NCBI RefSeq assembly: GCF_026745355.1
Contig: NC_079206.1
Location: forward strand, 6,655,044 to 6,719,043
DNA length: 64,000 nucleotides
DNA from: Beta vulgaris subsp. vulgaris
Lineage: Eukaryota; Streptophyta; Magnoliopsida; Caryophyllales; Amaranthaceae
Direction: 5' to 3'
Shown here one piece after another: positions 1 through 11,626 of the stretch. The notes beneath the pieces were generated by a model. It was not told the origin of the DNA, made no database searches, and saw only the letters and a program-made list of their open reading frames with translations. Position 1 is the first letter of the stretch; each line of letters starts with the position of its first letter. Position numbers and translations under genes: made by a program.

Positions 1-1348
1 GCCATTTTTTGGCTAGAAATTATGAGACAAACAAAAAAGTAAGAAATCGACTCCAAAAGACTAATAGACGAAAATGATGGGATGACTCAACTACTGAGAC
101 ATTACTTGCAATACCCTCCTCCTTTAAGTTCAACATCTTTCGCTAAAAGAATCACTGGTAATAGGCCAGAGGACAAGATCCCTAGAGAAATGGACAGTAA
201 CCAACCACCGACCTGCTTACCCACATTAACAGAATGATAAAAGCATCAATGTCATGGTGAACTGCCCCAAAGAAAGGTCTAACCAATGCTCTCATACACT
301 CTGCATCTATATCAATATGGCTAGCAAGTCTTCTAATCATAGCTAGAAGATATTCAGTGCGAAAGAAAAATGTCGTTCTTGAATGAAAATAAGTCTCCAC
401 ATCCACCACATCATGACCAGCATAAACTAGGTAGGTAGACTAAGTTCTCAAGTTAGAGCCCAGCAATGATCATCTACCTCCCCATCTTTTTAATCAGCTC
501 AATTACAGTCTCATTGATGAAAAAATTTTAGCCAAAGCTCAACTATCGTCTCATCAAAGCTAATGCGATTACATATTTTTTTTCCCATAAATTTCCATCA
601 CAACTCAATACCACCCTCTAATAAAAGTTCACGAGGACAGATAGATGTTTCAGGGTAGACAAGTGTTACCGCAAACACATACATGAGGCTTTCCTTACAA
701 ATTCCATATAATTCCACTCTCATTACCATAATTTACTACCCTCAACCAAATGGTCCAAATCGCACGATTAAAATCAAGGTGAAATCTAAAGATGCAGAAT
801 TTCACTATCTTCCAACATTCAAATGCCAATGTGTACACATCGATCAGAAATTAAGAATAATAGCCAAAACCTCCGCATATCCATATTTGGAATACAAATC
901 TCAAGAGTCAAGATACTCAGAAGTACGAAGCCTTATATAAATTAGCTTATTAGACCTGATAATCCCGATTTCACCTTATACTCATACCTGACTTGATCAT
1001 GAGCAAACCAGATTAACCTATTTTATAAAGTTGAAGAGAATGCATCCTTAGCATTCAAAATTCTATCAAATTTCCACAACATTTCTTAATCAATACAAGA
1101 TAAATAAAAACTACAAAAAAAACCCAACAACATTAAACATAAGATAATATTTTCCTCTACATTCATACATGCAAATCAGCTTATAAAATCCAGCAACAAG
1201 AAAAGGAGAGAATGGAAAAAGACTTATATATTGAGCAATAACGGATTTTGATTGTTCAAAGTTGAAGCAACAATACAAACAAAACGAAAACAAGAAACCC
1301 AGTATATATGATACTTGTAAGTAGGAATTACTAACATAACTAGGAAAA
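1..1348 (-). repeat. Segmental duplication copy A, possible 5' region of a paralogous gene
   Basis: This stretch is collinear with 11627-13040, with many substitutions and small indels. Shared landmarks are the phrase ttttttggctagaa near the left edge, cattacttgcaata, and ctctacattcatacatgcaa. Copy B lies directly upstream of the coiled-coil membrane protein gene, whose ATG is about 0.4 kb beyond its left edge. By analogy a paralogue's first coding exon would fall just left of this window. A pyrimidine-rich stretch on the minus strand at about 1380-1440 resembles a plant 5' leader. Short open frames in both copies share a peptide around AECMRALVRP, but copy B does not keep a long frame and I do not call it coding. 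That a paralogue exists is inference. Confidence 0.6.
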
Positions 1349-1448
1349 ATGAAAGAACGCAGAAAATAATTGAAGTAGAGATCAGACGAAAGTAGAGAGC
1401 ACAAAGAGAAAGAGGAAGAGAGAGGCCAACAAAATGAGGCGTCACTAA

Positions 1449-1839
1449 GGGCCTGCACAAGCTTTTGAAGTAGCTTTTAGTGTTTTGACTTAATCAAAAC
1501 ACTAGTAAAGAAAAAATAGTAGTGTTTGGTTTGGGAGTGGTATAAGTAGCTCTTAGCGATATAAGTAGTGTTTTATTAGTGTTTGTCAAAAGCTACAATT
1601 TGTAGCTTTTGGGGTAGCGTTTAGTGGTATACAAATTATATATTGAAGTTTCGTTTGAGTTTTTAACAAGTTATTTGTAAACAGCTACTTTGACAAATTC
1701 TTTTACCGAACATCAATATCTTATCCCGCTACTTGGACAACTAATAGTTAGACACCAACCACTGACACCTACACACACAGCTAACAACTACTCTCACAGC
1801 TAAAAGCTACTACCACAACTACCGTTGCCGAACACGTTC
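1449..1839. mobile_element. Tourist/PIF-Harbinger-like MITE at the 3' end of the PPR gene
   Basis: A 391-bp element flanked by TAA on both sides (1446-1448 and 1840-1842). The ends are imperfect inverted repeats, GGGCCTGCACAAGC on the left and GAACGTGTTCGGCAAC read inward from the right. Inside, copies of agcttttag in both orientations continue the partial symmetry. A 3-bp TAA/TTA duplication with G-rich ends is typical of PIF/Harbinger MITEs. There is no coding capacity. The right border coincides with the stop codon of the PPR gene. Confidence 0.6.
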
Positions 1840-3317
1840 TAAGTGTATGAAGCTTTCCACCTCCTCTCAAGGCTGTCATATATATCTCTAGCACTCCGGC
1901 TGTCCTTGTATAAGGTCTTCTGCAATGTTCGCATTGTGGATTCATAAATGATAATCCTCTGGTCCAGCATATCATAGGCAAACCTCTTCAACTCTGAAAA
2001 TCGACCCAGACTACAAAGCCCCATGAGGAGCATGTTTGCACATTCATCAGCAGGTATGACTCTATTAGTGAGCACATAGTCCCATATCTCGACCCCCGTC
2101 TCTGGATCATCTCGATCAAACAGCATTTTAATAGCAGCAGCACAATTAGCCTGTGTGGGAGGAACTTCATTCTTGGTCATCTCTCTGAAAAAGCTGGCCG
2201 CTTCACGAACCTTCTTGTTGGTTATCAGACATTCGAAGATCATATTGTAAGTCAGCGAGTCAGCAAAGACTCCGTAAATTGGCATCTCGTCAAGAAAGCG
2301 GAACGCATTGTCCACGTCATTGTTGTTGCAAAGCAGGCCAATCATCGCATTGAACGTGATTAAATTGGGCATTATGCCGCTCCCCACCATCGTATCCCAC
2401 AGAGGTACAGCATGGGTCGAATCATTCTGCTTAACAAGAATATCTAGAGCATTGGAAAAGAATTTCAAACCTGGTAAACAGCCTTTCCCCTTCATAACAT
2501 GGAGAAACTTGACAGCCTCGTCGACTTGTGATCCATGAACCAGAGTCATCAAGAAAGCATTGTACGCCGCCATGTTCTTCTCATCCCAACCAACACGTAC
2601 CACCATCTCCCCGAATGTGGTCTTAGCCCTGGAAACATCTCCCTCCTTCTCCCAACCCTCTAACAAAATAGCAAAGGTATCCCCATCAGGTGGAATCTTC
2701 AACTTAATTTTGTCAAAGAATTTGTAAGCCCTATTTGTTTGATTCTTCTCCCTACAAATAGCACTCAATAAGGAGTTCACTGCAACCACATCAGGCTCAA
2801 TCCCATACTTCTCCATCACATCAAACGTCATCATAGCATCGTCAAATTTCCCTTCAACACAATAGCTCCCGAAAACAGACACAAACGTCGCAAGGGAGAG
2901 CAACCCCGCCTCCTTCATAGACCGTATGGCAGCCCACAATTCATCAAACATCTTGTTCTTCCCTAACAAATCCACCATCAAATTCCAGGCATAGAGTGAG
3001 GGTTTGTGGGCCAACCCTGCCCACCGAAAGAAGCTCACAGCAGCATTAGGACTGCCATAGGAAAGCTTAAGGACCTCCTCAACGAGCTCGGGGCTAGGGG
3101 TTATACCACTGCTATTCAACGCATCTTCGATATCCGGTATCGGAGTTTTGTAGATAATATCACACAGAATTCTAGTTCTAGGGGTCACATAAGGAACATC
3201 AAGGTAAGTTGGGAAACTACTCCCTTGAATTTCATGCTGTAATCTTTCTGGGTATTGCTGTTTTGATGAAGGAGGGACAAGTCTTGACGAATAGTTGAAA
3301 TTAAAACTCTCACCCAT
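1839..3317 (-). CDS. Pentatricopeptide repeat (PPR) protein, P-class
   Basis: A single-exon gene of 492 aa. The ATG at 3317 is the first in frame; the frame runs open a further 9 codons upstream only from a TTG. From about residue 100 to the end the protein is built of roughly 35-residue helical repeats, with typical PPR phrases such as YNAFLMTLVHGSQVDEAVKFL, TFNAMIGLLCNNNDVDNAFRF and SLTYNMIFECL. No E, DYW or SMR domain follows, so it is P-class. Such proteins bind organelle RNA sequence-specifically and act in its stability, splicing or translation. The N-terminus is Ser-rich, which suits organelle targeting, but plastid versus mitochondrion cannot be decided here. Many plant P-class PPR genes also lack introns. 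The stop codon TAG abuts a MITE inserted at 1449-1839. Confidence 0.92.
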   Translation of the reverse strand: MGESFNFNYSSRLVPPSSKQQYPERLQHEIQGSSFPTYLDVPYVTPRTRILCDIIYKTPIPDIEDALNSSGITPSPELVEEVLKLSYGSPNAAVSFFRWAGLAHKPSLYAWNLMVDLLGKNKMFDELWAAIRSMKEAGLLSLATFVSVFGSYCVEGKFDDAMMTFDVMEKYGIEPDVVAVNSLLSAICREKNQTNRAYKFFDKIKLKIPPDGDTFAILLEGWEKEGDVSRAKTTFGEMVVRVGWDEKNMAAYNAFLMTLVHGSQVDEAVKFLHVMKGKGCLPGLKFFSNALDILVKQNDSTHAVPLWDTMVGSGIMPNLITFNAMIGLLCNNNDVDNAFRFLDEMPIYGVFADSLTYNMIFECLITNKKVREAASFFREMTKNEVPPTQANCAAAIKMLFDRDDPETGVEIWDYVLTNRVIPADECANMLLMGLCSLGRFSELKRFAYDMLDQRIIIYESTMRTLQKTLYKDSRSARDIYDSLERRWKASYT

Positions 3318-3344
3318 GTCACAAAAGTTTGTTCCTTGATTCAA

Positions 3345-4920
3345 AAGTTCAAACCTTTACAAAATTAGTGCAGTAATAAACTAATTATAATGCAAGGGGG
3401 TTCAGTGAGTTCAACTGAACCCCCAAAATCTCTGTTTTTTGTATATAACTGAAAAAATTACAATAAGTAGATTATGAAATTACTAACCAAATATGTAGTA
3501 TAAGCTACAAAAAAGTTTAAATCTTCAAACTTATATTACAACTACTCCTAAACAAACCTTCAAAATTTCGGAAGATTCAGATTTCTGGCCTCGTCGAAAG
3601 AAGTTAAATTTGCCCGAAATTCATTTTTTCCCAACACTTCTTCTCTGTTCATCAAATTGAGAGAAAGTAATTTGATGGTCGAAATCCGGAATTTGTGCGA
3701 TAATTCATCAACTTTTTGAAATCTATAGAGAGAGTAGTAAAGTAATCGAGGTGTTAGGGTTATGAACAAGTTCTTCTCTCTTCTTTGTATCGATTACGAA
3801 CATTTATTTTTCAAAAGGAAAATTAGTATATCTAACAAAATACTAATATACCTACTATTTTGGCAACGCCTGGCTGATACAAAAGCTTACCAAGGATCCT
3901 TAGATTCAATGGTATGGCTTCTTAGTTCTTATCTCCTACGTGAGAAATCAATATTCAAATTTGGATGAAAGTAAAATTTCAATATGGATGGTTGGGGATT
4001 ATTGGGTCTCTAAATGAGTGGCCTTGTGCGAGGACAGCCCAAAGGAATTTCATCTTACCACGAGTTTTCAAAAGGGGCCCAAAAACATGATACATAAGTT
4101 TGTAGCGTAAAGCTTGGTGCGCACATGGATATATAGCTAACAAGTCAAATATATATGAACAACAGTTCAAATGAACATATGCACATCTTTATTAGTACAT
4201 GTTCATTGGTATTGATATTTATGTTCATAATCTAGTGCTTGAGGTTCATCGTGCGCATGGTGTTCATCCTACGAACGTGTATATGTACTGTTTTGGGCTA
4301 TTTTGGGGTCTCTGCTTTGTGGTATATTCGTAGTGTTTACCGGGAAGCAAACAAAAGATTAAATTGTCAATATCGGGCACCTAATTGATTCTCAGTTTAA
4401 TATTGTTAAATTATACTAAATTTACTCTTTATTCTATACTTGAAAACGATAATGTTGAAACTACTCTCTTAATCTTCTTTTTTCCTTACCTTTTTATAAA
4501 AAATGGTAAATAATCGAATTTGTCAGGGGGTATATGGTAAAAAAAAAACCGTATAATACATATAGAAGTATTACGATATACCATACCATTAAATTAATGT
4601 TGGTTTGCTTGTACAAGCAATAGCTGCTTCATTATGCTTTTCTACCGCATTAAAGATATACATCAAAATAAACAATAATGCCTCGAAATTTAGGAAGAGG
4701 AGTGATAGAATTAGAGGGAGGTTCGATAAAAGTAAACCCTTATGGGAGGGGAGGGGAGGATGATACTAGGCAATTCATTGGGTATTAGAAGATTTTGTCT
4801 TACTAAATTATGTTAGGATTTTATTTTAATTTTGCTAAAGATATGTCACATTGGCAAGCTTGCCTCTTCTAAAAATATACCGGAACAATTCTACTACATA
4901 GTTATTGATAGTATCATATT
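3345..4920. other. Intergenic, upstream of the PPR gene; no gene seen
   Basis: AT-rich sequence with only short chance ORFs. A small foldback at 3398-3425 pairs gggggttcagtgagttc with gaactgaaccccc. Pyrimidine-rich minus-strand sequence at about 3600-3760 could be distal leader or promoter of the PPR gene. No TIR element with a clear duplication was found. Confidence 0.5.
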
Positions 4921-4939
4921 AAATGTTCTACGGAACACC

Positions 4940-5045
4940 AGGTGATAGCATAGTGGTGTTGGCATCACCTTCGATTCCAAAAATCCTGCGATCGAGTCTC
5001 ACCCCTAGCAAAGGGGGATTAGAGATCCCTCCTTGCAAGGAACTT
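4940..5045 (+). mobile_element. tRNA-derived SINE-like fragment
   Basis: The segment begins ggtgatagcatagtggtgtt, resembling a pol III A box (4945-4960). About 35 bp later comes gatcgagtctcacc, resembling a B box (about 4990-5003). The order and spacing are those of tRNA-related SINE heads. A clear poly-A tail and target duplication were not found, so it may be truncated. Confidence 0.4.
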
Positions 5046-5189
5046 CATCTTATACTTTGCCATTCTTTGATTTCTACGTTGTACCCCAACATTTTTGAAA
5101 TTACACATGATATCCTTGAATTTACAAAATTTTATGCACTTTGTCACTTTGTCCTTACTATTAACTCGAAGGCGAATATTTGTCTATAA

Positions 5190-5946
5190 TTTATAATCTA
5201 ATCAATGAATTTTGACAATAAAATATAACCTTTATTAGTAAAATTATGAATAAGTTACCATAGCACCTACAAATCACAAAAAGTTGACAAAATTTATGAC
5301 ACATAATCTGCAATAGGACATTGTACATTAAAAAGCTAAGTTCGCACAAAAATTTCAAAAGAAATGGATACAACATAAAAAAATGAAGCAACACATGGAT
5401 ATAATGTTGAAAAAAAGAGTATAGAAGAATAAAAAGCTTAGGATCCCTTCCTCACGAGGACAACACCTCAGAGTCTATATATAGAATAACTTCCAGTTTA
5501 TAACACTCTTCGAAATTTGTAGCTGTTTTCTTACTTTTGTATACTATATCAACAACAGTTATAGACTTCTAGTACCCACAATAATCTTAGCAAAGAAATC
5601 TCACATGATCAAGTTAAATGCTGCACTATGAAATAAGAAAATTGCATATCCCACCCACATCTTAATAGAAATATGGGGTCTTGTACAACGTGAAATAGTG
5701 AATGCAAAGTAAGGAAAGAAAGGCAAAAGGAAAAACCTATATACAACTATGTCTATGACTATAAAAACCACTTGTACAACTTTCTAGGCAAAGGCCAAAA
5801 GAAAAAACAAGGGATGGGATGAAGATAGAGAGACGAAACTCCCACCTCAATAGACCTTAATCATGGACTGTCCCCCTTAGAGGACAAAAATCATGACATA
5901 CACATCCAAAAGTATTGGCTGCCTGCAATATCTACCAACTACAGTA
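5190..5946. other. Intergenic and likely 3' UTR of the coiled-coil gene
   Basis: No coding frame of note. The 200-300 bp next to 5947 are probably the 3' UTR of the minus-strand coiled-coil membrane protein gene. No terminator or polyadenylation site could be fixed by eye. Confidence 0.4.
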
Positions 5947-8900
5947 CTACAAGGAGCCGGAGCCAAATCCAAATCCAAGCCCGCGCTCAACAAAGGTAGC
6001 AATAACAGGTGACAGCATATGGGCGAGTTTTGGCAATGTAGGATACGAAAGTGTACCAAGGACAAACCAGTTGAAGCTTAAAAGTGCAACCGCATCAGAA
6101 GCGGGTCTGTTTCGTATAGTTGAGAAAAACTGCACGACACTCCTTAGAGACAATCCCACCACCATGAAGAGCGCCATCACAAGGGGCATGCACGGGTCTT
6201 TGGCTTCCCAGATAATCCCTCCAACCAAGAGCGATAACAAGGCACTAAAAAGACTCTGTGACAGCGCAACCTCCCTTCTTTGATCAAGAGCTGCGTCTGC
6301 ATCTACATCTCTCGAGAAAATCAATGGTGTAAGTGGGTCCACAAGCCCAACAGGATTCATCCGGCTCGCTTTGAGTTGTCTCTCGTTATCGAGGGATTTT
6401 TTTTGCAACAGGGGATCTCCTAGCAAGTTGTCATCTCCACTTTTGCTTGGCTGCCAAGAACTTCCATCAAAGCCGTACCTTTCAGGATCACTTGTCATTC
6501 GCCCATCTCCTATATCAGTTTTTAGGGCTGGGTCCCACATCCCCTTCGTCTGAACTTCCTTCAGTCTAAGATTCTCATCTTTCAGGTGCTCCACCTATAA
6601 GAAGACACTTCAACTAATGTAACACACTGAAAGTAGGATACTTCTGAATTTAAATTGTTATTTTTTTCAATTTCAACAAAGTTTGAAAAACAGATCATTA
6701 CATCATTACTTGTTCACTGATGAAGTTAAATAATCTTGGCATACACACTGCCTTAAACCAAGATGAATACCCTGATGGAGTGTGATACAAGGTTAAGAAA
6801 AGTTTCTCGATTCCTAAATTGTAGTGTGCAGAGACACCACCACAAACTGAATTTTGGTACATAAATTTGAAGTTCACTACTTTTATGCCATTTATTTGAC
6901 TCCTAGTTCAGCATGCTGAACTACACTTCCTGATAATTCTGTTTTTCTTTCTCATCAAGAACATTGTTTTGCAACTTCCACATAGTTTATTCCTGGCAAC
7001 AGCTATTATATGGCTACAATCATATAATTCTAGGCCCAAAAGTAGTGTGCCCCCAAGGTGGGTGTCACCTAAAAACACCATAAATGGAACCTACAGACTT
7101 GGCAATCTTTTGCTCTGGATCTAGTGCCAGAGCAATGATAAATGGCTATCATCAATATGCTACTCCTGACAACAGCAGGTACAACTACACTCATCCAAAA
7201 AGTTAAAAAACAAAATAAAAAGATACTCGTTTCCAATAAGTCCATTCTCTAATGCAGGCGACTTCCCATACTACTTTATTTTTTAAGAAAGACTTCCCGA
7301 TTATCTGATTTCCTCCATTCACATATTGACCGTTTCAATTTTCCATAGATTCAACTTGTTTTATAAGATAGATGAAGTACTAAAGTATAACGAATAAAGC
7401 ATCCCAAATAACCCCTGAAAAAACTCTGAAAATGGCTAAATATCTAAATACTTGAAACGTGACTACATGAGTATGTGGGGATATTTTCTGTTACCTCACT
7501 TGAGTAAGCAGTTACTCTCCCATTCACGTAATTTATCTAAAATTTTAGATTTCTATTGTTTTTCATAATCTATTAATAAGTCATACTTCCTTATGGTCAC
7601 TTATAAAGTTACCCCATATCCCACCTTAGTCTTATCGGCTATCACACATGCACCCGTCTTATCCAAAACCTGATTTTCCATGAGTAACTCTATTTGCTTG
7701 ATAGTTGTTCAATAGACTTTGCAAGATACAATTAACTTTCCCGTCCACAAAACTCCGCAAAAACTCCATCACTAATTGATGTTCAGTACCAACAATAACC
7801 TTCACGCTTGTGCTTAAGATCCCGTCAGAACTTATTTCACTCTCTCAATCATCTGGGACTCCGCTTAGCACCTAGTCTTTCCTACTTTGAGTCCGGTCGA
7901 GGAGAGCATAGTGATTTTCTGAGTTCAACATCAGTACAAGAGACCTTAGGGGAAGATAAGTAGCAAAGCCAATATTTTCGTCAAGAGAGTTCATTTGACA
8001 AAGCAGTCACCAGACATCAGAAAAAGGATAAGCAAAATTGCGAGGAAAGTTAACCGCAAAGTCGAAACCATCTCAATGATGTCCCCTCATAAACTTTGAA
8101 CGAGCAATGGTTCTAACTTATTTGTTGTTTGCTTAAGTTATGGTCCTACCAGATAAATGAGAGTTTCTGTTTGTTACAACATCGAAGATTTCAAATATGA
8201 AGGAACTACTAGAAGGACAATGTCTTATCATCATTTTTTTTCTGAAGGGAACAATTCCATGATGTCAGAGTCACTTCAGACTGTTCACTGTTGCAACTCG
8301 TGAAAGAACTTAAAAGAGGACTTTTCTATTCCTTTCAAGTTAAGGGTGGTTGCCATTATGGATGATGTACGGAAAATTTACAATTACCATTTCATTTTCC
8401 TATAATAAAAAAGTATCACAAGAAATCAACTGACCCAAATTGCCCTTAATGGAGCAGAAAGGTGCAAAATAAATAAGCAGTCTAGCTCTCCCGTCAGAAA
8501 GAATCTACGTCTAATGTAAAAGAAAGTTTCAGATTTAAAATTTTTAGAAAGATATAAATCTCTCAGTGTATGTCCTTGGGGATGCACCATGCACGAGGAG
8601 TTGTGTGTTTTACATTTGGCAAGCGATGAACAATTGTTGTCTCGATTCATATGTAGTGTCAATTTCATGACGGAAGATGTTAGGAGAAAGAGGACATTTC
8701 ATTCTTGGTATGCATTTAATTCATTGTAACTTAAGCATGTTGACTAATTCCATTATATGCCAATAATTTCATCTTCACATTTGAGAAATGAATCTAAACA
8801 TTACAGAGAAATGGATATGTCCATTTCATCCATACTTAAAGAGGTTGCAGGTTAAAGGCTTTGTATTGACAATATATACAATTGTCTATGGTCTGAAAAA

Positions 8901-11234
8901 ATTCTCAAGGGTCCTCGCAAGAGGGAGAATGTCAAGTGGCAAATGTACTATTGTCGATGCTTTAAACAATGATACAGATGGTAATCTAAATTAAGCAAAA
9001 TTGAGAGACAAACGATACAAAAGCCAAATCGGCACATATTGAAGTTAAAGCAACATCAGCAATTAGTTAAGCTGTATCAGCAATATTTTCATTAAAAAAG
9101 AACTCTAGGACACAAATGCAGCTTGTAAAAGAAAGAATTTATCACCTCTTGCTCAAGGAATTCAATTTTATAAATAGCTTTGTCATGCTCCTCTTCTATT
9201 TCAGCCAACATCGACTCCATGAGATGATGTTCCTTAATGGCCACCCTCAAATGTGCCGCAAGTTTATCGTTATCCCATGAGAGGTTGTCTAGCTCACTTT
9301 GCATCTCCTGGAGAAGCCTCTCCATCTGCACCAAGGCATACATTAGAACAGCTTGCAGTGTGAGAGCCATACCATTCTTCCCTTCCCCACCAACAAAAAA
9401 ATAGAGCCAAACAGATGAGAGAAGGGGAAGCATGAAGGCAGCGTTAGAAGAAGCACTCTTGTCTGACATCAAAAATTACTAAATTAATTGGCAAAGTAAT
9501 GTTATAACTTAATAAAATATTGAATTCATCGAGACCAAGTTGAGTAAGCTTCATGTCAAGAAGCACTTGAACAAAGAGGCACCATATAAAACTTTGTCAG
9601 AGATTATAAGTGGGCAAAACTGGTAACCAAGACAAGGTTAAGGACGTCAGGTTTTATACACCATCCCATGAAGGTAAGCCTTGAATCTTGATGATTACTC
9701 ATTGTCCATAGAGATTTGACAATGAGTGGAATTAACTAGGTGTCTTCACTTCACGAAGCTTCAACAAAAGGAATTCAATCAAGTACAGAGATACAAGGAT
9801 GGAAACTGCCCTTGAAAGTATCTCTAGAATTTTGATCTAAAAAACAATGAACTATTATACCTCAACCTCCCTCCTCACAAATCTCCCTTCGCACATCCAC
9901 CTCCCTCATCTTGCACCAAACTCAGCATTGATCCCTTTTACTAGTATTCTATACTGTTTTTCGACTGGCCCTTCATGAAAACACTTGATTCGTCACAGAA
10001 CACCAAAGACCAAATTCAAATTGGAGATGTAACACAATGGTAGCTAGAAAGAGAGGACGACTAAAAAAAAGGAAATGTAGCAGTGGACAGCTTGGCACCA
10101 AGATTGGGCAAGTTAAGAACCATAATTCAAAGTTGTGTGGCTTTGCTACTAAAAATCCTGATCCCAACTGATCCCAAAACCTCCTGTAAATATTATGGAT
10201 AAAGATCTTGAATTCTTGATACTATCTACCACACCAGGTTAGCAAAGACTAGGAATTTGGAAGGCACTATATTATCATCTTTTGGAAACTCCCATGAGTA
10301 ACAATAAGTCCAGCAAATAAAGGAGCTTGGAAGTAGGAAGCAAGACATAAAATCCCTTATGCTGACCTCAACCTCATATTTTCGGTAATAACAATGACCA
10401 TTCCACTAACTGATCAGACATAAGTGTCTGTAAGCACAGAAACTTACTATCCAAGCAGATGGATCACAATTCACAAATATCTATCATAGGACTCTTCCAT
10501 TACATACCTATCTTGTAATTGTATTCGCAGAAAGTGCATTAGCGTCAATATGACAGCAAGAAGAGGCGGTAGAAAAGTGTGAGCTTTATTTTTTCTACAG
10601 CATATTATTGGTTCCCATCCTGTCATCAAATTCCTTTGTATAGGCCTTGTTAGGTAATCGCTTAGGCCAGCTTTGCTATTGACTTTTGGCTTAGAGTGCA
10701 GTACATAAAACAAGTTTGCCAAAAGAACTTCTTGTGAAACCAGCTTTTTTGCAAAAAGATACTTCTTTTTTGTAACATTCAGAGCCAAAAATGACTAAGT
10801 CAATCATTTAACACATTAATAGCTAAAGAAGATGACACCTAATGTTTCTAACACCTTTATTGAAGTGATAATGCATACATCAGACTAAATTCAGCTGATA
10901 CAAGTTAAACAACTAATACTACTTGCAAGTCAACTCATACATAAAGATTAGAACAGTATCAAACATCCATTGCTGATTAAGAGACATTTATATACTTCAC
11001 AGATTTCTGACCCAAAAAAATGGAAAAGACAGCTAATTAAAGAAAAATTTCGAGGAAACCTACTTTTTTCACTCTTCGGAGTGCACCCACAGCTCGTATA
11101 GGAAGAGTTGTGATGTTCACAGTGCACAAAATAATTCTCCAACACAAATTTGTGTGCCAGCTAACTATCGCTCCCAAAAGCTGCATCCAAGTAACAATCG
11201 CTAACCAAAGGCTCCTCATAGCAAGTAAAAACAT
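5947..11234 (-). CDS. Plant coiled-coil protein with membrane segments at both ends (three exons)
   Basis: The proposed exons are 11234-11064, 9325-9146 and 6594-5947. All junctions are phase 0 with GT donors (gtaggt, gtgata) and AG acceptors (gtgcag, tatag), giving 332 aa. Residues 1-57 begin MFLLAMRSLWLAIVTWMQLL, which looks like a membrane anchor or signal segment. About residues 58-135 form a heptad-rich acidic coiled coil (ERLLQEMQSELDNL, IEEEHDKAIYKIEFLEQEVE, running across both junctions). A polar linker follows. Near the C-terminus lie two hydrophobic stretches (SLFSALLSLLVGGIIW and PLVMALFMVVGLSLRSVV) and a Gly-rich tail (GLGFGFGSGSL). An in-frame TAA lies just upstream of the ATG. 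I know similar uncharacterised plant proteins by architecture but no function. The 2.5-kb last intron and the leader region hold no further exons I can support. Confidence 0.75.
6598..9145 (-). other. Intron 2 of the coiled-coil gene
   Basis: A 2.5-kb phase-0 intron lying between codons for the coiled coil. Only short chance ORFs occur. I see no inverted-repeat element with a clear duplication and no nested gene. Confidence 0.6.
9326..11063 (-). other. Intron 1 of the coiled-coil gene
   Basis: A 1.7-kb intron between the N-terminal membrane segment and the coiled coil. The exon-2 frame runs open upstream through the acceptor, giving a hydrophobic reading (LQAVLMYALV) that could be a retained-intron or alternative-exon product. 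The spliced model has the better continuity. A 105-codon minus-strand ORF at 10471-10788 shows no recognisable domain. Confidence 0.5.
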
Positions 11235-11626
11235 GAGCTTCAGGACGAAAAATTATGCTACACGACCAGCAGCAGCCACAACTTCTGAATGACCCAGTAC
11301 TTTTACCAGCAGTTCTCCGAGTATCTGCACTACATGTCTGACAATTTTCGATTTAAATCAAAGATACACGTAATCTAGATTGACAGGCTTGGTAAAAACA
11401 TGAGTGGAGAAATAGCCAGAATTAATAAACAACGTATAATTAACAATGCTACCACCGATCTTGCTTCATATTGCTACATTAAGCACACACATACACAGAA
11501 TGAAGTGATCTTCTAACATTGAAATTGACTGCACAAACCCCAAGAAAAAACCAAAAAACTCATATACTATAGCTATAGCATATCATGGGTAACACTTGAA
11601 AGAGATTTCCTAAAACATAAAAGAGT

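Noticed and set aside
182..409. 75-codon minus-strand ORF with AECMRALVRPFF, matched in part by an ORF at 11849-12103
   Set aside because: The two frames belong to a duplicated non-coding upstream region. The second copy keeps the peptide only in part and changes it by indels, and there is no domain I recognise.
1111..1458. 115-codon minus-strand ORF rich in Ser/Leu/Phe
   Set aside because: It runs through the duplicated upstream region and pyrimidine-rich sequence; composition explains the frame, and the other copy does not keep it.
9326..9469. Upstream extension of coiled-coil exon 2 beginning at an ATG near 9469
   Set aside because: A good acceptor (gtgcag) and the continuity with exon 1 (RRVKK joined to MERLLQ) favour the spliced form; the extension may be intron read-through.
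10471..10788. 105-codon minus-strand ORF in intron 1 of the coiled-coil gene
   Set aside because: No domain, no matching splice context, and it would interrupt a well-supported exon order.
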